This document shows positions 56,257 through 64,000 of a stretch of 64,000 nucleotides of DNA, one piece after another. Position 1 is the stretch's first letter; every line of letters starts with the position of its first letter. Made by a program: the position numbers and the translations under genes. Source of the stretch: JACCZR01 sp963844805 (GTDB taxonomy: Bacteria > Actinomycetota > Thermoleophilia > Solirubrobacterales > Thermoleophilaceae); contig CAWJPU010000011.1 of assembly GCA_963844805.1 (NCBI GenBank), positions 199,747-263,746 of the forward strand. Direction: 5' to 3'. The notes under the pieces are model-generated. The model made no database searches. It was not told the origin of the DNA and saw only the letters and a list, made by a program, of their open reading frames with translations.

Positions 56257-57254
56257 CCTACTCGGTTCTCTCATTGTTCTCGGGCGCTGGAGGCCTGGAC
56301 ATCGGCTTCGAGCAGGCGGGGTTTGAGCTTCAGGCGTGTCTGGATAACGACCCTGAGTCGTGCAAGACACTCCGCTGGAATCGACCTGCCTGGAACGTCT
56401 ATGAAGCCGACATTCGGCGGTTCGATCCCCCTGCTGGAGCGGACCTGGTGGTCGGGGGGCCGCCTTGCCAGGGGTTTAGCTCAGCCGGAAAGGGCGACCC
56501 GAACGATCCGCGCAACTTTCTTTGGCGCGAGTACCTGCGAGTTGTCGAGGCAAGCGATCCGCGAGGGCTTCTCCTTGAAAATGTGTCCGGAATGATGCAC
56601 GAGAAGAACAGGCACCATCTTGAAGGGATACGGCGATCCCTCGAAGGCCTCGGCTATCACACGGCGGTAGAGGTCTTGAACGCTGCTGACTTCGGGGTGC
56701 CGCAAATGCGTAGTCGGCTGGTTCTCGTTGGATTCAAGGATCAGCCTCCCACGTTGCCGAGCGGTGACCCTGGGATGCGACACACGGTGCGAGAGGCGAT
56801 TAGCGACCTGGAAGGTGTGGTTGATCCCGAGTTCAACCACGTCCCGAATAAGCACGCGCTACACGTCGTTCGCCGCTGGAGCTTGCTGGCCTACGGGGAA
56901 AGCGATCCGCAGTACCGGCGTGCTCGTCTGCATCCCAACAAGCCGTCTCACACGATCCGCGCCGGTGGCGGATATGGCCCACGCGGGAACCACCTCGCAG
57001 GCTTTCATCCACCGATTCATTACGCGCTTCCACGCCAGCTCACTGTCCGAGAAGCGGCTCGCTTGCAGTCTTTCCCTGATTCGTGGATCTTCCGGGGGAG
57101 CAAGACGGCCCAGGGTCGCCAGGTCGGCAACGCTGTTCCTCCACTGCTCGCTGAGGCGCTCGGTCGGCACTTGATCAAGACGCTTGAGGCGGTCGACGGC
57201 GATCAGGCTGAGGTGAAGGTGAGTGACCAGCGAATGGAGGCTGTTGCCGCTTGA
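56253..57254 (+). CDS. DNA (cytosine-5-)-methyltransferase
   Basis: A C5-cytosine methyltransferase of about 333 residues. Motif I is LFSGAGGLDIGFEQAG (AdoMet), motif IV GGPPCQGFS with the catalytic Cys, motif VI LLLENVSG with the Glu, motif VIII PQMRSRLVLVG and motif X GRQVGNAVPP. The target-recognition region between VIII and IX is short, so the site cannot be read from sequence. TTG at 56253 overlaps a TGA of the vsr frame (TTGA), but the frame stays open upstream through the Vsr C-terminus. It lies within a lower-GC block, unlike its core neighbours. Confidence 0.92.
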   Translation: MTYSVLSLFSGAGGLDIGFEQAGFELQACLDNDPESCKTLRWNRPAWNVYEADIRRFDPPAGADLVVGGPPCQGFSSAGKGDPNDPRNFLWREYLRVVEASDPRGLLLENVSGMMHEKNRHHLEGIRRSLEGLGYHTAVEVLNAADFGVPQMRSRLVLVGFKDQPPTLPSGDPGMRHTVREAISDLEGVVDPEFNHVPNKHALHVVRRWSLLAYGESDPQYRRARLHPNKPSHTIRAGGGYGPRGNHLAGFHPPIHYALPRQLTVREAARLQSFPDSWIFRGSKTAQGRQVGNAVPPLLAEALGRHLIKTLEAVDGDQAEVKVSDQRMEAVAA

Positions 57255-57553
57255 GTCGCGCGGTCACATCCCCGTCTGTCGAAGAACGAGTTCCGGTGGA
57301 CCCCTTTCGAGACCGCTTCTTGTCCCTCGAAAAGGCGGGGTTACTGACGCGGGGCGAGCTAGCGCGGCAGCTCAACTGGTTTCGTCGCCCTTCCGCACGG
57401 TCGCGGCGAACCGCGACCCTGATCCCCGATGCGGGTCGCGCGGCGAGGTCCCTGGGTCTGGTGCCCGGGCATATGCAGCGCACGGTGAGCTACGAAATCG
57501 CTGTCCGTCTGTGTGAAGCACTCGACCTGGACCCGGTCGACGTAGGCATCTAG
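57251..57553 (+). CDS. small protein linked to the methyltransferase, possible regulator
   Basis: A 100-residue basic protein whose TTG overlaps the methyltransferase stop (TTGA). Two helical parts are seen: FLSLEKAGLLTRGELARQLN near residue 25, which could be a helix-turn-helix, and VSYEIAVRLCEALDLDPVDV at the end. The middle is Arg/Ala/Pro-rich. It may be a controller of the restriction module, but it does not look like a classical C protein and I cannot name a family. Confidence 0.55.
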   Translation: MSRAVTSPSVEERVPVDPFRDRFLSLEKAGLLTRGELARQLNWFRRPSARSRRTATLIPDAGRAARSLGLVPGHMQRTVSYEIAVRLCEALDLDPVDVGI

Positions 57554-57557
57554 CCGT

Positions 57558-58487
57558 TCACAGCTTGGCTTTTACCTTTGCCTCGTAGGACCCGGCGGGC
57601 GGCAGGTTCTCCGGCGTGATGAATGCCAGTGAGAGATCCGAGGTCGAGATGGTCATCGGAGGCTTTGGCGCAAGCGACGCCGTCTGCCCAGGGGGAGGGG
57701 CTTGGCCGTAGTCGTACCTCAGGAAGGTGATGCTGCCGGGCTGAAGAGGAATCTGACGGAAGCGCTGAGGGCCGCCCAGCCGCAGCATGATCCGGTCGTA
57801 AACCGGCTCGGGAGCGAGGAAGTAGATGCCGTGGCCGCATAGGCGCTCGCCTTGGAGCATCAGGCCTTTCACGATGAGCTGGGGGAAGGATGCGCTTGTT
57901 GACGTTCTCCCAGTTCATGCCGAAATTCGAGGCCACGATCTGGCGGCCTTGCTGAAGGCCAGTGATGCTCGCGCCATAGTTGTTGGTCGTGTCGATGGTC
58001 TGGACTTCGAGGGGCACGATTCGCAGAAGAGCGCCGGTCGGGTCCACGGCCACTAGAACGAAATCGATGGAGTACCGCCCGGCTCCCGGATGCGCGGGCG
58101 GGAGTTTGATCTTCGCCTCCCCACCCGCCGCCAAAGATGCCCACGGCTACTTGCTGAGCTTTCTGTGCTTCGGCCTTGACGCCGTCGCCGTCGAAAAGCT
58201 TCGGCTCGCCATTGGCATCAAGGATCGGGCTGAAGGAACCGAACGCGGACTTCGCGATCCACCGCAAAATCTTGTAGTTATCGAAGTAGAGCCGCTTTGG
58301 GCAGACGGCGACTGCCAGGGGGTCCTTGACGGACGGCTGCAGGGAGCAAGCACCGTTGGGGTTCCTGCAGTTGGCTTCGTACACGGCCCGTTGACGAACG
58401 GACAATTTGTGTTCGCGGCGGATGCGGCGGCCACCGAACTGTTGTCGGTGGCAGATAGCCGTACCACTCGTAGACCCGGCCAGGCAT
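57558..58487 (-). CDS. NotI-family restriction endonuclease, several frameshifts
   Basis: About 308 residues when the frames are joined. ATG at 58487 starts MPGRVYEWYGY. A Cys-rich N-terminal part follows: NCPFVNGPC, NPNGACSLQ and VAVCPKRLYF, matching the metal-binding fold known in NotI. The catalytic core reads RYSIDFVLVAVDPTG then VPLEVQTIDTTNNYGASITG, a PD-(D/E)XK relative with Asp and Glu-x-Gln. Breaks are near 58450, 58400, 58128 and 57888. It converges with the methyltransferase operon, so it should cut DNA that the methyltransferase protects. The frames are degraded enough that loss of function cannot be excluded. Confidence 0.72.
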
Positions 58488-58554
58488 GACTCGTCAGACC
58501 GATTCGGTCATCTCGACGGCTTTCCTGCCTGGCCGGACGAACTGCGGGCCAAAG

Positions 58555-58594
58555 GGAACCGAAGGCTCAGGTTCGAATCCTGACGGACACGCTA
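58555..58594 (+). repeat. attR-like copy of the tRNA-Arg 3' part
   Basis: GGAACCGAAGG, then CTCAGGTTCGAATCCTGACGG and a GCTA ending repeat the tRNA-Arg 3' half at 55226-55266 with one deletion and two G-to-A changes. There is no 5' half of a tRNA upstream, so it is not a second tRNA gene. Similar GTTTTCT-containing sequence follows both copies. Confidence 0.7.
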
Positions 58595-58720
58595 AGAAAG
58601 CCCCGCAAACGCCCAGTTTTCTCGTTGAGGGGTGAAGACCGATTTGAGCGCGTCCGTCCTGCGTTCCGCGTGGGCCGGATGCGACTGCCGCCGGAGGGCA
58701 TCTGTATAGGGTCGGATCGC

Positions 58721-59164
58721 ATGGACTGGGCGACCGAGGTCAGGCCGGTGCTGGACGCGACGTATCGCCTGCTCGCCACCGAGGAGCACATCAGCGGGGA
58801 TGCGGTGATTGCCGAGCTGGGCCGCCCGCACAACGATCCACAGACGGGCCGGGCTCTCAAAGCGCTTGTGGACTCCGGCTACATCGAAGGCCGGTTCGTT
58901 ATGCAGACCTCGGTGCCCATCCTGATCTCCGCAACGGAGAAGGGGCTGCAGGAGACCTCGGGCTGGCCGAAGCCGGGAGGCGGAGGGGACCAACTCGACC
59001 TGCTCCTGCGACTCCTGGACGAGCGGATAGCCGCAACGGAGACGCCGCCGGAGGAAAAGGGCCGCCTTGAACGCGTGCGCGACTCGCTAGCGGACGCGGG
59101 GCGCGACGTTGTCGTCGGCGTCCTGAGCAACTTCATCGCCAAGCAGACAGGCGCGAGCGACTAG
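58721..59164 (+). CDS. hypothetical protein, winged-helix-like
   Basis: A 147-residue protein starting MDWATEVRPVLDATYRLLAT. The pattern HISGDAVIAELGRPHNDPQT followed by ALKALVDSGYIEG resembles a winged-helix domain that reads a repeated fold, as in many actinobacterial accessory proteins. A Glu/Arg-rich helix and the ending VVVGVLSNFIAKQTGASD follow. An upstream in-frame start at 58625 exists. No family named. It is the first gene after the island right boundary. Confidence 0.55.
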   Translation: MDWATEVRPVLDATYRLLATEEHISGDAVIAELGRPHNDPQTGRALKALVDSGYIEGRFVMQTSVPILISATEKGLQETSGWPKPGGGGDQLDLLLRLLDERIAATETPPEEKGRLERVRDSLADAGRDVVVGVLSNFIAKQTGASD

Positions 59165-59181
59165 GTGGCCGCCCCAACCTT

Positions 59182-59649
59182 CTAGGAAACGAATGCCTTC
59201 CGAACAGACGCAGCTGTCCATCTGTTCGTGCCGTGAATCGTTGGAACCTTCTCCACGTTCAGCTTCTCGGCGATCTCCTCCAGCGACATCCGCTTCCCGA
59301 GCATCGCGTTGATCTTCATCCGCCATACGTAGTCACGTCGGTTGCAGAGCCGATGCGCGAGCCGGACGTTGTCGGGGGTGAGGTGACCTCCGTGCATCTT
59401 GAGTCTCGGATAGTGGTCGGCCGTCGGCTGCCAATCGGAACGCGGCGATCTCGGCTCGAAGTACCTACGACCCCGGAAGCAGTAGCACTGGGGCATCTCG
59501 CAACGCACGTCGATGATCTGGCCATCCCGGGCAAGTTGCCGGAGGATTCCGCGAACTCCCAGGGCCTCGAGCTTCTCAACTGGAGTTTCTCCAGCGTCCG
59601 CCGGTGCCGCTGGGGTTCTTGCTTGAGGGACCTGCTCTTCGTCGTTCAT
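59182..59649 (-). CDS. HNH endonuclease with C-terminal recombinase-like helix-turn-helix
   Basis: A 155-residue protein. The HNH core is CEMPQCYCF, TADHYPRLKMHGGHLTPDN and RLAHRLCNRRDY, giving zinc-like Cys pairs and the catalytic His/Asn. The last 45 residues (SLEEIAEKLNVEKVPTIHGT and NRWTAASVRKAF) look like the Recombinase-type winged helix of serine resolvases. The N-terminal 40 residues are Pro/Glu-rich. HNH nucleases of this kind are common in mobile elements. Its promoter region holds a fragment of an older gene. Confidence 0.72.
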   Translation of the reverse strand: MNDEEQVPQARTPAAPADAGETPVEKLEALGVRGILRQLARDGQIIDVRCEMPQCYCFRGRRYFEPRSPRSDWQPTADHYPRLKMHGGHLTPDNVRLAHRLCNRRDYVWRMKINAMLGKRMSLEEIAEKLNVEKVPTIHGTNRWTAASVRKAFVS

Positions 59650-59659
59650 GCTCGGGCTC

Positions 59660-59940
59660 TCAGTCCTCGAAGGTGGCGACAATCGGGCTATGGTCGCTGA
59701 AGGCGTACCACTCAGTCGGATTGAACGCGGTTCTCGGCAGCGGACCTGAAGCTGACCGCGCCCGGGCCGACTGACACGCTTCGGGTAGACGTGCGGAGCG
59801 GGATATTGAGGGCCGACTGGCTCGGGCCGAGCGGGCACCACGAGCCAACGAATTGGCAAGCACTAGATCAGGTCTGTGGGGTTTCGCTACGTCAGGACCG
59901 AGCCTGCGGAGGGGGAATAGGCCAGGACGGGGCCCTCTGT
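59660..59940 (-). pseudogene. fragment of an endonuclease/exonuclease/phosphatase-type protein
   Basis: The minus-strand ending FNPTEWYAFSDHSPIVATFE (last codon 59660) matches the C-terminal strand of exonuclease III-type enzymes, where SDH carries the catalytic Asp/His. Upstream, RPDLVLANSLARG could be the preceding strand. There is no start and the rest of the enzyme is missing, so this looks like a decayed gene between the HNH gene and the nuclease gene. Confidence 0.35.
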
Positions 59941-59970
59941 TAGGGCAATCGCCGAGCGAGAATCTCGCAG

Positions 59971-61234
59971 TCAGTCCCGTTGCTCGCCCAGTGCCGCGAG
60001 GGCGTCGGAAGCGTGGCGTGCTACTTCGTCGACGAACTCGCCTGCAGTCGTCGAGGCGGGCGGCCTGTTCCAGCCCCCATCGCCACACCAGCATCAATCC
60101 GGGTCGCGGATGAACGCGAGTCATCTGTTGCGTGAGGTCTCGGAACTCGTCCGGGTAGTCGGTTGGCACGATCCCTGCTTGCACGAGCGAGCTGATTACC
60201 GCGTCCCAGCGGTCCGTGGGCAGGACCGTGGCATCCCCACGTGATCGGCCCAGTAATCGACGTAGGCAGCTAGGCCCGATGGACTCCCAGCCCAGCCGAA
60301 GCCAGTTTGAATGTGGCCAAGGTGGAAGTTCGGAGCGATTTCCCAACCGCCTCCAAGCGCTTCGACCACTTTGCGCGCCGGGGCGGCTTGATCTCGAAAA
60401 AGCTGTCGCGCCTGCCCGAGCGTGTCTCCGGGGTAGAGGCGAAGCTGCACCTCGGCGTTGCCATCCAACTGCTCCAGGGCTAGGAACACGTAGCGCACCG
60501 TCTCGCCCTGCGGAAGCTCCCACCGAGCCCACTGGTTTCTCTCGACCGTGGCGGGACCGCCGAGGACCTCTTCTAGGACGCTTCGCAAACGGCGCAGAAT
60601 GCGATAGCGATTCCTGCCGCACACGCGGAGCCGAGTGAACGGACCGAGGTCCCCGTGGTTGCGCTCGACAAAGTCGAGAAAGTCTTTGAGCACCTCCGCC
60701 TCCGCCCCGGACACGTGGCCTCCTTCGACCAACCCGGCCCAAGCGCCCCAAGAGGTCCCGCCAGTTGACGACTCGGGCAACTGGATCGAGGGAGATGCGA
60801 GCGTCGCCGACGTTAATCTCCCGCGCCTGTCGAGCGTCTGGCGGCGGTACGAACTTTACTTCCAGCACTATGACGAGGCCGTCGTCGCCGTACTCAATGA
60901 CGCCGTCGTAGATGCCTCGCCGGTCACTCGGCGCTACCTCGCCTTCGACAGACACGGAGTCGGCGGATTGGAGAACAGAAATGCCCCGGCGCGCATCGTC
61001 GGGACTCGCCTGGGCGGTAGCTTCGCTGCGGGTCAAGGTCGCAGTCTGGGTGTCGATGTAGGGAGGGCCGGGCAGGGTCGCCAGATCAAGGTCTTCGCCG
61101 ACGAGATTCAGCCACGCTTGATGCGCGAGGGGCGACATCCGGAGAACCACCAGGAACGCTCTTGTGAGCTGGTTCTCATGGTAAGCGGCCAGGTCCGGCC
61201 AGGGGTCAAAGAAGTTCAGGTGCTCTTGTGACAT
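59971..61234 (-). CDS. PD-(D/E)XK nuclease-like protein, frameshifted
   Basis: About 420 residues across three frames. It starts MSQEHLNFFDPWPDLAAYHE. The putative nuclease core is GIYDGVIEYGDD and GLVIVLEVKFV (Asp and Glu-x-Lys), as in restriction-like nucleases. The middle (VLKDFLDFVERNHGDLGPFT, then RKVVEALGGGWEI) and the end VDEVARHASDALAALGEQRD are helical. Breaks are near 60745, 60235 and 60065. I do not recognise a named defence family, but location beside an HNH nuclease and a restriction island suggests a defence role. Confidence 0.6.
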
Positions 61235-61296
61235 TACGGCTGGGTGAGCCGCCCTTTCTGACGGCGACGACGGCTGACGGGGGTTATGGTCGAGCG

Positions 61297-61942
61297 ATGC
61301 GCAGGCGGGGGGCGTTACTACCACTCGTCCTTACTCGCCCTCGGCGGGTGCTCGGACGAAAAGGAGCGGGCCAAGCGGCCTGCGCCGAAGCCGCACCAAG
61401 CCGCTGACCCTGGAGGTCCGCAGCCTCTCGCAGAAGACGACCACGAACGAGGCCATCACCGTGCGCGGCAGCGTCACGCCCGGCGCTCTGGTCACCGTGG
61501 GCGAGAAGGAAGCTCGGGTGCAGGGCGACCGCTTCCGTGCGCGCGTTAGGCTCAAAGTCGGTGTCAACCGCATCAGGATCACGGCCACCAAGCCGGGCTA
61601 CGTCACGGCGCGCAAGCGACTCAAGGTCAAGCGACTGGAGCCGCCACCCGTGACGGCACCGGCGGGACAGGACAGCTCGTCCGAGCACAAGGTGGGCAGG
61701 ACGGCTGTCCGCCTGGCGAACACGTCGAAATGCAGATGGGCCAGCACTACTGCACTCCTCCGACGCCTACGAATTGTCCATCGGCGGCGAGGTCCGGTTC
61801 GAGCGACGCAATCGTGTGTACTCGCTGGCGCAGCCCCAGGTGCCGGCACGACGAAGCCGCATCCGGAAAGCAACGAGGACGACCTCCCGACTGCGTCATC
61901 TACCCCGACGCGAGCGATAATGGTCGCTGCGGGCCGGACTGA
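61297..61942 (+). CDS. lipoprotein with Ig-like domain, frameshifted
   Basis: A lipoprotein-like gene in several frames. ATG at 61297 starts MRRRGALLPLVL and, after a shift, reads LALGGCSDEKERAKRPAPK. The next part (LEVRSLSQKTTTNEAITVRG, then GVNRIRITATKPGYV) is a glucodextranase-B-like Ig domain. A late frame ends CVIYPDASDNGRCGPD at 61942. Cys-rich ends suggest disulfides. With so many shifts I cannot tell if the gene is alive or damaged. Confidence 0.5.
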
Positions 61943-61949
61943 TCAGTTG

Positions 61950-62090
61950 CTAGCCCACCTTCTCGTTAAGGGGCGCGATCTTCGGGAAGCGACTCAATCC
62001 GTTCAGGTGGGCGAGGACACGCAAGTAGTCGTAGCTCGGGAATGCGCGCCCCGGCCCGCCGTTAGGGGCTTTAGCGGATTCGGCGGCGTC
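61950..62090 (-). pseudogene. truncated copy of the YDYLRVLA-type protein
   Basis: The minus strand reads AFPSYDYLRVLAHLNGLSRF and PKIAPLNEKVG before a TAG at 61950. The same block occurs in the gene at 63033-63572 (QFRYDYLRVLARL, then SPRFAPYNERVELIG). This copy has no start and stops right after the block, so it is probably a relic of a duplication. Confidence 0.4.
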
Positions 62091-62177
62091 GCTCTCGGGA
62101 TGGCGTTCAGGCGACCTTGAGCGAAGGTAGGCGTTGCGAAAACGCGGGGCTATGTTCGCCCCCCGCGCCGGCGCCCT

Positions 62178-62602
62178 CGATCCGCGTCCGCACCCTCCTT
62201 GCCGTGCTCCTGCTGTCGGCGCGTCGCCCTCAAGCCCTTGCCGCAGCGGCTTCGGCCTCCCGATGGCGAGCGCTATGAAGAGGGCGAAACGGTCACTCTT
62301 GAAGCGAAGGGGTTCGAGGGACTGAACTACAACACGGAGTTTGGCCCCGACTTGCTGATCGAGGTCGCCCCGCACGAGTGGTGGCTTTCTGACCTCCGGC
62401 GCGTGGGAGATCGGTCCAAGTAGGAAGGAGTATCCGGCCCCCGTTGAGTTCAAGGCGGGCCCTGTTTTGGGACGTAGGACCGGTCTACTGGAGCTCGATC
62501 GACGTACTCTCCTCTGGCGGGACTCGGACGCCTGGCCCGGTCCGAGTGTTCTTCGTAGACCGACTTCCGCTTAGCTTGACGATCGGCGGCTCCAGCACCT
62601 GA
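62178..62602 (+). CDS. short secreted-like protein, frameshifted
   Basis: A possible exported protein without a clear start codon. A hydrophobic stretch (RVRTLLAVLLLSA) is followed, after a shift near 62220, by PQRLRPPDGERYEEGETVTL and FGPDLLIEVAPHEWWLSDLR, then VYWSSIDVLSSGG and VRVFFVDRLPLSLTIGGSST ending at TGA 62600-62602. The pieces read as beta-strand-rich protein but lie in three frames. The family is unknown. Confidence 0.4.
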
Positions 62603-63032
62603 GATTGTTCGCAAAGGCCCCCCGATTCCGCGTACCGCTCAGGTGCAACCGGACTTGCCTCGCTACATACTGCTTAGCGCGAGCTTGCGCGCACGCGGAA
62701 AGACGCGACGGCTTACGCGCCTGTCGCTCAAAAGGTCCCGCACCCTCCGTACTCGTGGGACCATCGGCGGCGCCCCACTCAGACGGCGGTATCTGCGCCG
62801 TCTGCTGAGGGAGTACGGAGGAGCCTCGTATCGGATTGCCGTTGGGCGAGAACCCACTAGACCATCACGCAATCGAAGCGTGTGGTGATTCGCCTTCGGC
62901 CAAAGCCAGGCCCCCGGCGACGGGCGCGTCCTCCAGCCTCCCTGCAACGGGTTCGTCGCGCGGTCGCAGCAGAGCTAGACCGGCGCTACGAGATGTCGAT
63001 CTACCTGGAGGTTCGTCGTCGCCGTCGGACGA
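62603..63032. other. no convincing gene
   Basis: About 430 bases. Open frames here are Arg/Lys/Ser-rich on the plus strand (for example 62643-62888) and lack starts with ribosome-binding sites or family motifs. Given the frame damage on both sides, a small gene could be hidden, but nothing can be supported. Confidence 0.4.
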
Positions 63033-63572
63033 CTACTTCCGTTGTAGCTTTGCCGGACGACATGTCGTGACCGACAGGAAGGGAACGTCGATGGTCACTC
63101 TGGCGTCGCCGACGATGCGCTACCGCTCCGGTTTCGACGTGCGGATCGCGTCCTTCCGATGGGGCGGCGCTGCCTATAAGCTCGACCCTCTCGTTGTACG
63201 GCGCGAACCTCGGGGAGAGCACGACGCCGTCTCAGGCGGGCGAGAACGCGGAGGTAGTCGTAGCGGAACTGCGGGGCGCTAGCCGTCAGGAGGCCCTGAC
63301 TACGGGCGCTAGAGAGGTCCACCACGCCACCGTCGAAGTCGAGGTTGAAGACGTGGCTTATCCGCACCTCTGGGCCGCTCGGGGCGAAGGAAGAACCCCA
63401 CTGCGACGGACAGGTCCGGCGTACCGGTTGGCGAGGTCGAGCGTAGTCTTCGAAGACAGCCTTGGCTGGTCGCGCTGGTTGAACGCTGAGATATCCTGAC
63501 TCGGTAGTTCTCGCGGTTCACGCCATTCGACTCTGGTGGCCGAGCTTGCCCAGCCGCTTGACGATCAGTCAA
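63033..63572 (-). CDS. unknown YDYLRVLA-type protein, frameshifted
   Basis: About 178 residues joined over several frames. TTG at 63572 overlaps the stop of the upstream gene (TTGA). Recognisable pieces in order: VNRENYRVRIS, LSVAVGFF, GPEVRISHVFNLDFDGGVVD, QFRYDYLRVLARL, SPRFAPYNERVELIG and AIVGDARVTIDVPFLSVTT. Alternating hydrophobic residues suggest a beta-sandwich or lipid-binding fold. I know no family with these motifs. It follows a ribbon-helix-helix gene in the same operon. Confidence 0.5.
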
Positions 63573-63850
63573 CGGGCCGAGCGACTGGGCCAGCCACTTC
63601 CGTGCGGAGTCGTCCCAGCCACCTTGAACGCACCTATCAGGTGGGACAGAACAACATCTGTCGGTGACCCGACGCTGAGGGGTCCGAGAGGAGGCGGCTG
63701 GGGGTCGTCTAGCGCCACGGCGGCGTCTACGGCGGCTCGGACGAACTCACTGAGGGTCAGGCCGCGCTCGGTGGCGGCACGCTCGACGGCGGTGCGTTCC
63801 TCCACGCTGAGGCGCACGCCGAGCCGGTCAGTTTGAGTTTGAATTCGCAT
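63569..63850 (-). CDS. ribbon-helix-helix DNA-binding protein
   Basis: A 93-residue protein. The N-terminal 45 residues (LGVRLSVEERTAVERAATER, then GLTLSEFVRAAVDAAV) match the ribbon-helix-helix fold of DUF1778/MobC-like antitoxin and mobilisation proteins. The C-terminal half is Pro/Gly/Ser-rich and unrecognised. It is the first gene of a two-gene operon with the unknown protein downstream, an arrangement that could be a toxin-antitoxin pair or a regulator with its target; neither is shown. Confidence 0.65.
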   Translation of the reverse strand: MRIQTQTDRLGVRLSVEERTAVERAATERGLTLSEFVRAAVDAAVALDDPQPPPLGPLSVGSPTDVVLSHLIGAFKVAGTTPHGSGWPSRSAR

Positions 63851-64000
63851 GGTCAGTTCGGCGTAGGGACGGACGGCCTCTCCGGGTCGGTCTCAGCGGC
63901 CCCCGCCTCGGCTCGAACATTGGTAGACGGGGGCCGCTCGAGCATACGCTCGACGAAGTAAGATGAACGGCAGGGTACGTGATGCCGCCTGCGCCGGCCG

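Larger units (their letters stand above)
55267..58554. mobile_element. candidate tRNA-Arg genomic island with a restriction-modification module
   Basis: A block of about 3.3 kb bounded by the tRNA-Arg repeat pair. Its base composition is lower than the core: 32 of 60 bases are G or C at 56581-56640, against 50 of 60 in a core sample (24301-24360). The contents are vsr, a C5-cytosine methyltransferase gene, a small linked gene and a convergent NotI-like restriction gene. I found no integrase or relaxase, so it may be a remnant, a satellite, or an insertion by another element. Confidence 0.6.

Noticed and set aside
58541..58600. A second complete tRNA-Arg gene
   Set aside because: Only the 3' half is present; no acceptor 5' strand, D arm or anticodon is found upstream.

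Overview
The window looks like chromosomal DNA of a very GC-rich actinomycete-type bacterium. The core is roughly 70-80% G+C with frequent GTG/TTG starts and tightly overlapping genes. Class Thermoleophilia (Solirubrobacterales) is my best guess; it is inferred from gene content (double-length ThyX-like protein, R2lox next to a TetR regulator, calcium-binding RTX protein, short secreted MRARIRGRRPSPAF-type proteins), not proven.

Layout. 1-19 kb: RNA helicase tail, cyclophilin, GH43-like protein and EamA transporter, two HAD phosphatases, a phosphotransferase, a cupredoxin, the R2lox/TetR pair with a visible promoter, an Ig-like secreted protein behind a structured leader, RpiB, Fpg/Nei glycosylase, an SDR, a PQQ-type sugar dehydrogenase, a TrpB2-type synthase and Rpe. 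18-29 kb: RTX protein, ThyX-like protein, PhoD phosphatase, a proline-catabolism pair (ProDH and P5C dehydrogenase), an acyl-CoA ligase and two tandem secreted paralogues. 29-44 kb: a complete 14-gene nuoA-N operon on the minus strand for respiratory complex I. 44-55 kb: cupredoxin and cytochrome c lipoproteins, serS, msrA, three tRNAs, a helix-turn-helix/L,D-transpeptidase fusion, an ECF sigma factor coupled to an O6-methylguanine methyltransferase, and a secreted GH26-like protein.

The interesting part is 55.2-64 kb. Directly after tRNA-Arg(ACG) the base composition drops and a candidate genomic island begins. It carries a Vsr mismatch endonuclease, a C5-cytosine DNA methyltransferase, a small linked protein and, convergently, a NotI-family restriction endonuclease. 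It ends at 58555-58594 with a diverged copy of the tRNA-Arg 3' half, so the unit looks like a roughly 3.3 kb restriction-modification island in a tRNA attachment site. No integrase is visible. Beyond it lies a second accessory block with an HNH nuclease, a PD-(D/E)XK nuclease-like protein, a ribbon-helix-helix protein, lipoprotein-like genes and decayed fragments.

Caution. At least 30 genes or positions need a one-base correction to restore a full protein, including housekeeping genes (rpe, trpB, nuoC, nuoJ, nuoM). This pattern of single-base gains and losses, often in short G or C runs, looks like sequencing or assembly error rather than biology. Where I give one CDS across such a position I say so; all frameshift positions are estimates from reading the frames by eye.
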